64,000 bases of DNA. It comes from Flagellimonas onchidii. Lineage in GTDB: Bacteria; Bacteroidota; Bacteroidia; Flavobacteriales; Flavobacteriaceae. The notes below the pieces were generated by a model. The model made no database searches. It had not been told where the DNA came from and saw only the letters and a program-made list of their open reading frames with translations. Shown one piece after another: positions 17,837-23,822 of this stretch. The stretch spans positions 1 to 64,000 of the forward strand of contig NZ_SRXX01000020.1 of NCBI RefSeq assembly GCF_004804315.1, in the 5' to 3' direction. The position numbers and the translations under genes were made by a program. Position 1 is the stretch's first letter. Every line of letters starts with the position of its first letter.

Positions 17837-18214
17837 TTATAATTGATTTTCATTGGTTTTCTTTTCCTGAAACAATACTTTCTTTTCGACCAATGCAGGT
17901 TTGTTTTTTGGTTCTGCTTCTTCAAAAAGGGATTGCATCATCGCCACAGTGGGTCGGGTCTGACTTTTTTCCATATCCCTTAGAATGGCAATGACCGCAC
18001 TTACTCGTTTTTTAATCAGGTTTTCAAGGGTATGGACTGTCGGACCAATAGACTCTTTTGGAGAAACATTATTGGTTTCAAAAAAGTCCAACATCATCAG
18101 TAAGGTCATCGAATTTGATACTCCCATTTTCTTACTAAAAGACCGAAATTTTTTAGCTATCGAGCTTTTAAAACTGATTGTGGTAAATTGTTCTTTTTCG
18201 TATCCGTTATCCAT
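17837..18214 (-). CDS. BfmA/BtgA-family mobilization accessory protein
   Basis: 125 residues. An N-terminal ribbon-helix-helix-like segment (FTTISFKSSIAKKFRSFSKK) is followed by a helical region with SMTLLMMLDFFETNNVSP, a pattern I associate with BfmA/BtgA accessory proteins of Bacteroides mobilizable transposons. Such proteins bind oriT and help the relaxase. First gene of the mobilization operon, transcribed away from the hairpin-rich 18,215-18,588 region. The C-terminal 20 residues are basic and disordered-looking. Confidence 0.75.
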   Translation of the reverse strand: MDNGYEKEQFTTISFKSSIAKKFRSFSKKMGVSNSMTLLMMLDFFETNNVSPKESIGPTVHTLENLIKKRVSAVIAILRDMEKSQTRPTVAMMQSLFEEAEPKNKPALVEKKVLFQEKKTNENQL

Positions 18215-18588
18215 TTTTACTCTAAAAATTCATTGGTTTTTCTGGGCTGAACACTTTTTTACTCTAAAAACCAACACTTTAAATATTATTATCGTTGAAA
18301 TTATTTTTTAAATAGCTGTTTTACAGTTATTTAAAAACAAGAGGCTTGCTGAAACATCGCGCAGCGTGTTACCCTCTTGCTTTTCCATTTCGTTCGCCCA
18401 AAGCGAACAAAATTCCAAACAACCTGACTAAAAAGTCAGTTGCTTTTAGCTGTAATTTTTGATGAGTACGATTATCAGGAAAGTCAAATCAAGATAGGAT
18501 AATCACACGTAAAAATAGTCGAGTTTCAACCTCTTAAATCTAAGAAATTTGACGAAACCCGACCATAGGTAATTCGTATCAATTAGCC
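18215..18588. other. Gene-free stretch with hairpins, putative oriT
   Basis: 374 bp without a gene, between the mobilization operon and the RadC-like gene. Three inverted repeats are visible: GTTCGC (18392-18397)/GCGAAC (18403-18408) with a 5-nt loop; CAAC(C)TGACT/AGTCAGTTG around 18420-18442 with an AAAA loop; and an imperfect 13-bp pair GTCGAGTTTCAAC (18518-18530)/GACGAAACCCGAC (18551-18563). Hairpins next to a relaxase operon fit an origin of transfer. The nick site cannot be placed from sequence alone. Confidence 0.45.
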
Positions 18589-19038
18589 TCAAATAATATG
18601 ATTATCGGAAAAGCTATAGTAGTTTCCATCTGGTGTTATGATTAAGTGGTCTAGCACTGCAATATCTAAAAACTTTGCAGCTTTTTGTATTTTCTTGGTC
18701 AATCGAATATCCGCTTCACTGGCTTGTAATTTTCCTGAAGGGTGATTGTGTGCCAAAATAATGGCTACGGATAGAGATTTTAAAACGGTTGCAAAAAGGA
18801 TTCGCATATCTACCAACGTTCCTGTGATTCCTCCTTTGGATAGTTCGTAAATTCCTTTGACTTTATTGGAGTTGTTCAATAATAGCACCTTAAAACTTTC
18901 ATGCAGTTCAATACTGTCTTTATCCCATTGTTTGTATAATACTTCTGCAGCATCCATTGAACTCTTGATATTAGGTGAATGGGATAAGTTGATTCCTTCT
19001 TTATAGCTGATGCTTATTTCGTTAACTTTGCCTCTCAT
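18589..19038 (-). CDS. RadC-like JAB-domain protein
   Basis: About 149 residues from the preferred start at 19038 (MRGKVNEISISYKEG), which matches typical element-borne RadC proteins; an in-frame ATG at 19077 would add 13 residues. Seen: the JAB/MPN metal motif HNHPSGKLQASEAD with its His-x-His and trailing Asp, and the downstream LDHLIITPDGNYYSF strand. RadC-family proteins lacking the N-terminal HhH domain are extremely common on Bacteroidota conjugative and mobilizable elements; their exact activity is not established. Lies between SSB and the putative oriT. Confidence 0.88.
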   Translation of the reverse strand: MRGKVNEISISYKEGINLSHSPNIKSSMDAAEVLYKQWDKDSIELHESFKVLLLNNSNKVKGIYELSKGGITGTLVDMRILFATVLKSLSVAIILAHNHPSGKLQASEADIRLTKKIQKAAKFLDIAVLDHLIITPDGNYYSFSDNHII

Positions 19039-19111
19039 TGTTTTCTTATTAAGTGAATGATGAAAAAGAGGGTGCAACTTTCCACGGTATCACCCTCTTT
19101 ATTTTTAATGT

Positions 19112-19447
19112 TTACTTACTCCCCAAAAGCAGGATTTCATTTGCTTCCACTTCGGTAACATAGCGTTGGTTACCATCTTGAGTCTCATAGGAGCGTGTTT
19201 TGAGCTTGCCCGAAATACCAATCTCTTTGCCTTTGGTCACATATTTCTCAATGATTTCTGCAACCTTGCCCCAAGCTACAACCGTATGCCAATTGGTATC
19301 GGTCTGTTTTTCTCCGTTGCTATCCTTGTAATTCTCATTTGTAGCTAAGGATAAACGGGCTACTTTCTTTCCACTTTCTAGGTTTGTGATAGTTGGCTCA
19401 ATACCAACATTTCCAATTAACTGTACATGATTTTTGATAGTACTCAT
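19112..19447 (-). CDS. ssb: Single-stranded DNA-binding protein
   Basis: 111 residues with the OB-fold of bacterial SSB: VQLIGNVGIEPTITNLESGK, LSLATNENYKDSNGEK, DTNWHTVVAWGKVAEIIEKY and GKLKTRSYETQDG. The acidic C-terminal tail that recruits partners in housekeeping SSB (DDDIPF-like) is missing; it ends EILLLGSK. Short tail-less SSBs are usual on mobile elements and protect the transferred strand. Located upstream of the RadC-like gene. Confidence 0.92.
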   Translation of the reverse strand: MSTIKNHVQLIGNVGIEPTITNLESGKKVARLSLATNENYKDSNGEKQTDTNWHTVVAWGKVAEIIEKYVTKGKEIGISGKLKTRSYETQDGNQRYVTEVEANEILLLGSK

Positions 19448-19465
19448 AATTAAAGATTTAAATGA

Positions 19466-19621
19466 TTAAAAAATTGATTTACTTATTATATCCTGAGTGT
19501 TTTCCTTTTTGATTTTTTTAGTTCCACTCCCTTTTTGGATATTTTGAGATGATTTCATGGTTTGATATTTTGATTTACTTCCCATAGAGCCTTCGTTGTT
19601 ACCTTTTTTGATGCCACACAT
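19466..19621 (-). CDS. Small basic hypothetical protein upstream of ssb
   Basis: Open frame of 51 residues starting ATG at 19621, MCGIKKGNNEGSMGSKSKYQ, then a Lys/Ser/Gln-rich tail ending IISKSIF. It lies 18 bp before ssb in the same direction. It is basic and polar with no recognised motif. It may be a real small gene of the element or a chance frame. Confidence 0.35.
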   Translation of the reverse strand: MCGIKKGNNEGSMGSKSKYQTMKSSQNIQKGSGTKKIKKENTQDIISKSIF

Positions 19622-19964
19622 TTTCAATATTCAGGTTTGATAAGACGTATAAAAAAGAGCGAAGTATGAGCCTGGTTTATGCCGTAGTTCAAAACTGAAT
19701 GTTGGTGTTTTGCTGACAAAAAAGTTTGCTAGCGAGGGCTCGGTAAGTGAATTAAAAAACTATGGGAAGCTTAAAATGGAAGGGAGTGGGACTAATTGAT
19801 AATTTAATAATATACTTTCTTTAAGAATTATAGATTTTTATCTTTGTTCTGAAAGTCAAATGATATCATTTGTAATCAAATAGACCGTCAACAATTCGGT
19901 CAACAGATTTTGTATAGCAATTTTTAAAACCTATAAAATCTCCGCATCCTCTGAAACATCAGAA

Positions 19965-19979
19965 TCCTACGGAGGTCAC
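19965..19979 (+). repeat. GGTCAC motif copy 1 (variant)
   Basis: TCCTACGGAGGTCAC. Related to the copies at 19997 and 29039; differs at four positions from the copy at 29039. Candidate attachment-site relic. Confidence 0.4.
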
Positions 19980-19996
19980 AAGGGCAAGGACTTAAA

Positions 19997-20011
19997 CCCT
20001 GCCGTGGTCAC
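19997..20011 (+). repeat. GGTCAC motif copy 2, candidate att core
   Basis: CCCTGCCGTGGTCAC. Matches 14 of 15 bases of the copy at 29039-29053, in the same orientation; both copies are followed within about 20 nt by a terminator hairpin. Candidate attachment site at the right end of the mobilizable element. Confidence 0.45.
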
Positions 20012-20031
20012 AAATAAATGGTTCGATAAGG

Positions 20032-20062
20032 AAAAACGCCAAGCTAGCTTGAGCGTTTTTTT
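20032..20062 (+). terminator. Hairpin after att-like motif
   Basis: AAAACGC-CAAGC pairs with GCTTG-AGCGTTTT (one bulged base) around a short TA loop, followed by TTTTT. A rho-independent terminator shape; A-runs on the other side could make it bidirectional for the XRE gene. Confidence 0.6.
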
Positions 20063-20160
20063 GTTTGAATTATTTTCCGAACGGAGTTTTGAGGGAAGGG
20101 CGAAGTCAATCTGAAGCCTTGGCTACCACCATCCTAAACTTATAGTAACAAATTATATTG

Positions 20161-20388
20161 CTATTTCTCAAAAGACCCGTCAAAAAAATCATGGAGCGAA
20201 ATTTCAAAGTATTGGCAGAGTTTCATTAAGGTGAAGTAGCTAATATCTCTCTTACCTTGTTCAATGCGTCCAAAGTGTATTCCCGTATCATTAAAAGCGT
20301 TTTGTTGACTTACACCTTTCTCATCACGAAGCTGGGCCACACGTCTGGCGAGTTTTAATAGCTCTTGGTCTTTGGACAATTTTTCCAT
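20161..20388 (-). CDS. XRE-family HTH regulator
   Basis: 75 residues, essentially a single Cro/C1 HTH: LARRVAQLRDEKGVSQQNAFN, then IHFGRIEQGKRDISYFTLMKLCQYFEI. Bacteroidota chromosomes carry many such small regulators. It is divergent from the 138-residue hypothetical gene with 110 bp between starts, and an 18-bp palindrome (20422-20439) in that gap is a plausible operator. The stop lies about 100 bp from the element-boundary terminator. Confidence 0.78.
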   Translation of the reverse strand: MEKLSKDQELLKLARRVAQLRDEKGVSQQNAFNDTGIHFGRIEQGKRDISYFTLMKLCQYFEISLHDFFDGSFEK

Positions 20389-20421
20389 GACCTCAAGATC
20401 CTTTCTTTATAACTTTTCAAC

Positions 20422-20439
20422 AATGACCAAAGAGTCATT
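20422..20439. promoter_or_regulatory. Palindrome between divergent genes, candidate XRE operator
   Basis: AATGAC-CAAAGA-GTCATT, perfect 6-bp arms around a 6-nt spacer, 34-51 bp upstream of the XRE start and 60-77 bp upstream of the divergent gene. Size and position suit a dimeric HTH regulator. Confidence 0.45.
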
Positions 20440-20498
20440 AAAATATTTTAAATTTGATTTACCCCGCCATTGTATTTTAACAACCCAAATCTTTACTT

Positions 20499-20915
20499 AT
20501 GATTACATCCGATGTATTTAAGACCCTGACCACTTTTCTTGATAGTGAAACAGGAAACACCCTAAAGCTCACCTTTACCCAATTAAAGGTTGATACCTAC
20601 CGAAACGGGCATTATTTTAATACCATGATACGGCCCAATAGCCGATTGGTACTCCATAAATTTAAAAACGAACGTTTTGCCAAAATACGGGTGGTGGACA
20701 ATCTGGTGTTCCCCTTTTGGTTTTGGTTTGAAAGGCCTACGCAGAACTTGGAGTACCATACCAAAATGTTACGGCTGTCCCGCCCCTTGGCCGAAGGTAC
20801 TTTGGCCATACATGCACATAAGTTGTGCTTGCAGTTTACCATTGATGCACCCAAAAAAGACCTGCAGCTTATGGTAAGGCAAACCTATGCTGATGTAGTG
20901 TGTTTGGATTATTAA
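20499..20915 (+). CDS. Hypothetical protein, 138 residues
   Basis: Complete frame from ATG 20499 to TAA, no signal peptide and no recognised family. The sequence is basic and aromatic-rich, with FPFWFWFERP (around 74-83) and alternating strand-like segments (TLKLTFTQLKV, RLVLHKFKNERFAKIRVVDN), suggesting a compact beta-rich fold. Base usage is more G+C-rich than its neighbours by eye, which may mean separate origin. It faces the XRE regulator across a shared promoter region and is followed by a strong terminator (20971-21001). Confidence 0.6.
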   Translation: MITSDVFKTLTTFLDSETGNTLKLTFTQLKVDTYRNGHYFNTMIRPNSRLVLHKFKNERFAKIRVVDNLVFPFWFWFERPTQNLEYHTKMLRLSRPLAEGTLAIHAHKLCLQFTIDAPKKDLQLMVRQTYADVVCLDY

Positions 20916-20970
20916 GGTTATTCATGTAGCCGCAAGTTTATAACTCGTGGTATTCAAATCTACTAAAACC

Positions 20971-21001
20971 AAAAGCCATGACCGTCTAGCCATGGCTTTA
21001 T
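20971..21001 (+). terminator. Rho-independent terminator
   Basis: AAAGCCATG (20972-20980) pairs perfectly with CATGGCTTT (20991-20999) around a 10-nt loop, followed by a T-rich stretch. Sits 56 bp after the hypothetical gene. Confidence 0.75.
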
Positions 21002-21114
21002 TGTTTTTGTTTCTGCTTGCTCCTACCTCTACTGGTCAATCCTGTACTGAGTTTGCCGAAGTAGACTAGTGGTAGCGGGGGAGTGGGAAGGCTTTCTTTT
21101 AATTTATTACACCT

Positions 21115-21635
21115 TTAAAGGTTACCGACTGAATAAACTTGAACGGTACTAATATCCACTAATTCAACATTGGTAACTTTATGTTTCTTAAACAGGTTTT
21201 GAACTTTCTCTGTACAAAAAAGTAACATGGTTTTATTAGGGCTGAAAAAATCTAATCTATTCCAAGAACTGTAGTCAAATTTATATCCAGTATAAAAACC
21301 AGCTTCTTTTGGCATATTGAGTTTACCACACTTTCCAGTTACTTGAAAACCATAATAGCTTTCATTTTTCCCTTTAATTGATATTTCATACCCTTTTCCA
21401 ACCTGTGATTCCATTCTCTTTTAGTAGTTCATATATTCTCTTAGAAATAGCAAAATTTGATGTGTCTTGGTAACCTACAATATCAAATAAAGTGTTTCCT
21501 TCGGATATTTCCGTTTCAAAAGGCTCTTGCGGTGTTAATTCCGCTTTCCTGACCTTTTTTATCATATTCTAAAACACTCTGTATTAGAGCTTCATTCTTC
21601 TTTCTTTCTATTCCTAAATCATAAAATGTTTCCAT
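21115..21635 (-). pseudogene. Frameshifted hypothetical gene (two breaks)
   Basis: Three leftward reading segments join into one apparent protein. Segment 1 starts ATG at 21635 (METFYDLGIERKKNEALIQS...) and shifts frame near 21540. Segment 2 reads AELTPQEPFETEISEGNTLF on to ELLKENGITGWKR, and shifts at about 21395 where AAAAGGGTATG has one G too many. Segment 3 continues YEISIKGKNESYYGFQVTGK and ends VQVYSVGNL at 21115. Read through, it is roughly 170 residues, soluble, of unknown family; the middle and end look like a compact immunity-protein-like domain, though I cannot name one. The last segment alone has its own ATG (21414), but begins in a frame that contradicts the upstream similarity of style. 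Confidence 0.6.
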
Positions 21636-21811
21636 GCCTAAAATCCGTGACTTTTCATTAATGAATTACCAAAACTTTCCAACATAATCTAAATTTTCCT
21701 TATTTCCCAAGTATATGAAATCATGGGTTTTTCAAAAGTACATGATTTGATATATACCCCTACCGATTGTCATTCCTATCTTGTTTTCGCTTAACAAAAG
21801 TTCTATTAAAA

Positions 21812-22333
21812 ATGAAAAAAATACTTATATCAATATTTTTAATGGCGATTACATCAGTAGTGAATGGGCAAAAAACCATGACGTATAGCCTAAAACAAAA
21901 AGAAGCCATCCATAAAGCAATCAGCTCGGACAAAAAAGTGATTTCTGAACTAAAAAAACTGCCTAAAGCGCAAAGAAAAACTTTTCTGGAAAAGATGTCC
22001 ATTTTTTACGCACTGTCCAAAGAAGACCAACAGTATGTTGCAAAGTTATGTTATGACTGTCTATTAAAAAGAGAAGTAATCTTTGCAAAGGATGGTTACG
22101 ATTACCAAGCCCAAGGCATGGTACAGGAGACAGCAGAATATATCGGAGCAACAATTGCAGGGACATATGAAAACATGGCCAATGCCGGTGCCGCAGCTGG
22201 TAAAGCTACAGGGAACGTTGTGGGAAAGTTGTATGATGTACTGCTTGGAGATAATGGCAGTGACTCCCAAGGAGTTGTTGCCAGACCAGATGGAAAGGAT
22301 TGTGAAGGCAGAAGACATGGTTTTCCATTTTAG
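21812..22333 (+). CDS. Secreted hypothetical protein
   Basis: 173 residues from the preferred ATG at 21812, which begins a clean signal peptide MKKILISIFLMAITSVVNGQ (an upstream in-frame ATG at 21767 would add 15 unlikely residues). The mature part is Lys-rich and helical (LKQKEAIHKAISSDKKVISE), has a CYDC pair, and a Gly/Ala-rich stretch (TAEYIGATIAGTYENMANAG...AAAGKATGNVVGK) that looks like a glycine-zipper membrane-inserting segment. Family not recognised. Followed by a damaged secreted gene and a small membrane protein on the same strand. Confidence 0.65.
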   Translation: MKKILISIFLMAITSVVNGQKTMTYSLKQKEAIHKAISSDKKVISELKKLPKAQRKTFLEKMSIFYALSKEDQQYVAKLCYDCLLKREVIFAKDGYDYQAQGMVQETAEYIGATIAGTYENMANAGAAAGKATGNVVGKLYDVLLGDNGSDSQGVVARPDGKDCEGRRHGFPF

Positions 22334-22509
22334 ATTTTAGAACCTGTTGATAATTCATGTGAAATAGGTACAATAGACATAATCTACACTCGCCTATTGG
22401 ACACTCCATACCGGAATTCATGGATTTTTGGTGGGTAACAGAAAACAAGGACCTTCCAATGACCAGGTCGCACTAACTTCATTTTCATAACATAAAAACA
22501 TATTATCTC

Positions 22510-22893
22510 ATGAAAACAATTCGATTAACAATGATTTTCGCTTGTCTGTTTGTTGGCATAAATACCATGGCTCAAGGCAAGGTGGACATTAACCAACTAT
22601 TGGAGAAAGATCAAACCATGGACCGTTAGGTAAAGAGTCTGGTCGAGGATATCAATACCAAAAGACTTCAACACCCAGATAACTTTCCAACTTTCCTAAC
22701 CACAAAAATCAAAGATTTGGAAACGAAATTAAAGGCGGGCAAGGGAGGAAAAATATTATCATCCGAAGAATTGAAGAAAGCTCAAAAAAAGTACCCAGGA
22801 GACACTGCTGGAGCCCTAACGGCCCGTTTTAAAATGTATCTGGATCGAATATACTCGCTAAAGGGTATTGGGCAATCAAAATTAAAACAATAA
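22510..22893 (+). pseudogene. Secreted protein gene interrupted by an in-frame TAG
   Basis: From ATG 22510 the frame runs signal peptide MKTIRLTMIFACLFVGINTM-AQ, then GKVDINQLLEKDQTMDR, then TAG (22627-22629, codon 40), and continues open for 88 more codons to TAA (22891-22893): VKSLVEDINTKRLQHPDNFP..., a Lys/Leu-rich helical region ending KGIGQSKLKQ. The reading frame is otherwise intact and composition stays coding-like, so one substitution explains the break. Likely a recent pseudogene; stop readthrough or a sequencing error cannot be excluded. Confidence 0.65.
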
Positions 22894-22962
22894 AATGGTT
22901 CGATAAGCCCGGACATGACTGCTTTTATGGGCTTAGGACTCAACAATATTTAAAAAACAAAA

Positions 22963-23301
22963 ATGGAAACAGTAACCGACCAGCAAATCGATACCGAAAG
23001 TTTAAAAAACAAACTCCAGTCTCACTTTAAGGACTGCAAGGTCAAACACCCTTTAATCAACAAAAAAATAATCGTGGTGACCAAAGGAGCCTCCATGGTC
23101 AGGGTTATACCAAAATCTGAAGGTATCAAAGTGGACAGCGGTGTCAATCTTGGGAATATTTGGATAGCCCTTGGCTTCGGTATCGGTTTGGTATTTGGGT
23201 TTATAGGGGGCTTCCTGTTTTATGGTATAGTATGGGCCGTAACAAAGAAAAAGTTCAAAAGAATGGAGCAACAGGTAAAAGAATATCTTGATTTGCTATA
23301 A
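22963..23301 (+). CDS. Small membrane protein, 112 residues
   Basis: Soluble N-terminal part (about 1-60) with two strand-like segments (KKIIVVTKGASMVRVIPK), then a Gly-rich hydrophobic stretch IWIALGFGIGLVFGFIGGFLFYGIVWAV (about 68-95), long enough for one or two membrane passes, and a short basic coiled tail (KKKFKRMEQQVKEYLDLL). No known family recognised. Lies 22 bp before the DUF805 gene, so the two are probably co-transcribed. Confidence 0.65.
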   Translation: METVTDQQIDTESLKNKLQSHFKDCKVKHPLINKKIIVVTKGASMVRVIPKSEGIKVDSGVNLGNIWIALGFGIGLVFGFIGGFLFYGIVWAVTKKKFKRMEQQVKEYLDLL

Positions 23302-23323
23302 TCCATTATAAAAACGTTGAAAC

Positions 23324-23689
23324 ATGAAATGGTATATAAAAGTATTGAAACAGTACGCAGATTTTAAGGGAAGGGCGAGAAGGACCGAGTTTTGGATGTT
23401 CGTACTCTTCAATACAATTTTCGCAGTTGCCCTGTCCTATTTGGATTATTTGTTCGATATGGAAATTGGCCATACCCAATTGGGGATTTTATATGTTACC
23501 TATGTTCTGGTCACTTTTATTCCCGGTTTAGCAGTTTCAGTGAGAAGACTGCACGATATCGGAAAATCTGGATGGATGTTATTTATTGCTTTGATTCCAA
23601 TTGTTGGCCCCATATGGTTGATAGTGCTTTATGTAACCGAAGGTAATAGCGGAAATAATCCATATGGAAGTGACCCCAAGGAGCAATAG
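23324..23689 (+). CDS. DUF805 inner-membrane protein
   Basis: 121 residues with the DUF805 pattern: an N-terminal amphipathic start MKWYIKVLKQYADFKGRARRTEFW, about four hydrophobic helices, the signature RRLHDIGKSGW (about 78-88) and a C-terminal GNSGNNPYGSDP tail. Homologous to E. coli YhaH/YhaI-type proteins, of unknown function. Start supported by the conserved W-Y/F opening of the family. Confidence 0.9.
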   Translation: MKWYIKVLKQYADFKGRARRTEFWMFVLFNTIFAVALSYLDYLFDMEIGHTQLGILYVTYVLVTFIPGLAVSVRRLHDIGKSGWMLFIALIPIVGPIWLIVLYVTEGNSGNNPYGSDPKEQ

Positions 23690-23779
23690 AATATTTGAAA
23701 CATATTTCTCATTGAATCCGCCCATAAAATAAGCTCGATTCCGCACGTCAGCGCAAATTAAAAATAAAACAGTAACTTA

Positions 23780-23802
23780 TTAGCTTGCTTTAAGCAAGCT
23801 AA
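23780..23802. promoter_or_regulatory. Perfect palindrome before the kinase gene
   Basis: TTAGCTTGCTT-T-AAGCAAGCTAA: 11-bp arms, 23 bp in total, with no T-run after it. It ends on the A of the first in-frame ATG of the kinase ORF, which is one reason to prefer the next ATG at 23823. Could be an operator or an mRNA hairpin covering the 5' leader. Confidence 0.5.
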
Positions 23803-23822
23803 TGGCAATCAACAATTTATAT

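Larger units (their letters stand above)
1..20015. mobile_element. Mobilizable genomic element, left end outside window
   Basis: Seen: a continuous block of mostly leftward genes carrying a relaxase, coupling ATPase, BfmA-like mobilization protein, SSB, RadC-like protein, RteC, HTH and DnaC-like ATPase, with defence and regulatory cargo between them. This gene set is typical of Bacteroidota mobilizable or conjugative transposons. No type IV secretion (tra) operon is present, so it would need a helper, unless tra genes lie left of the window. No integrase is visible. The right boundary is placed at the CCGTGGTCAC motif near 20,011 because gene content changes there; that boundary is inference. 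Confidence 0.6.
19622..20160. other. Gene-free element boundary region
   Basis: 539 bp without a convincing gene. It contains two copies of a CCGTGGTCAC-type motif (19965-19979 and 19997-20011) followed by a terminator hairpin (20032-20062), and a lone TATCTTTG (19849-19856) resembling a Bacteroidota -7 promoter box but without a suitable upstream TTG. Gene content switches here from mobilization functions to unrelated genes, so I read it as the right junction of the element. Confidence 0.45.

Noticed and set aside
19849..19856. TATCTTTG as a promoter
   Set aside because: It matches the -7 consensus but has no TTG at the right distance upstream and no rightward gene directly downstream.
19965..20011. 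tRNA 3' end as integration target at the element boundary
   Set aside because: No cloverleaf, no T-arm GTTCGANNC with matching stem and no CCA context was found.
22510..22893. Selenocysteine, pyrrolysine or programmed readthrough at the TAG
   Set aside because: No supporting insertion signal is visible; a simple nonsense mutation is the simpler reading.
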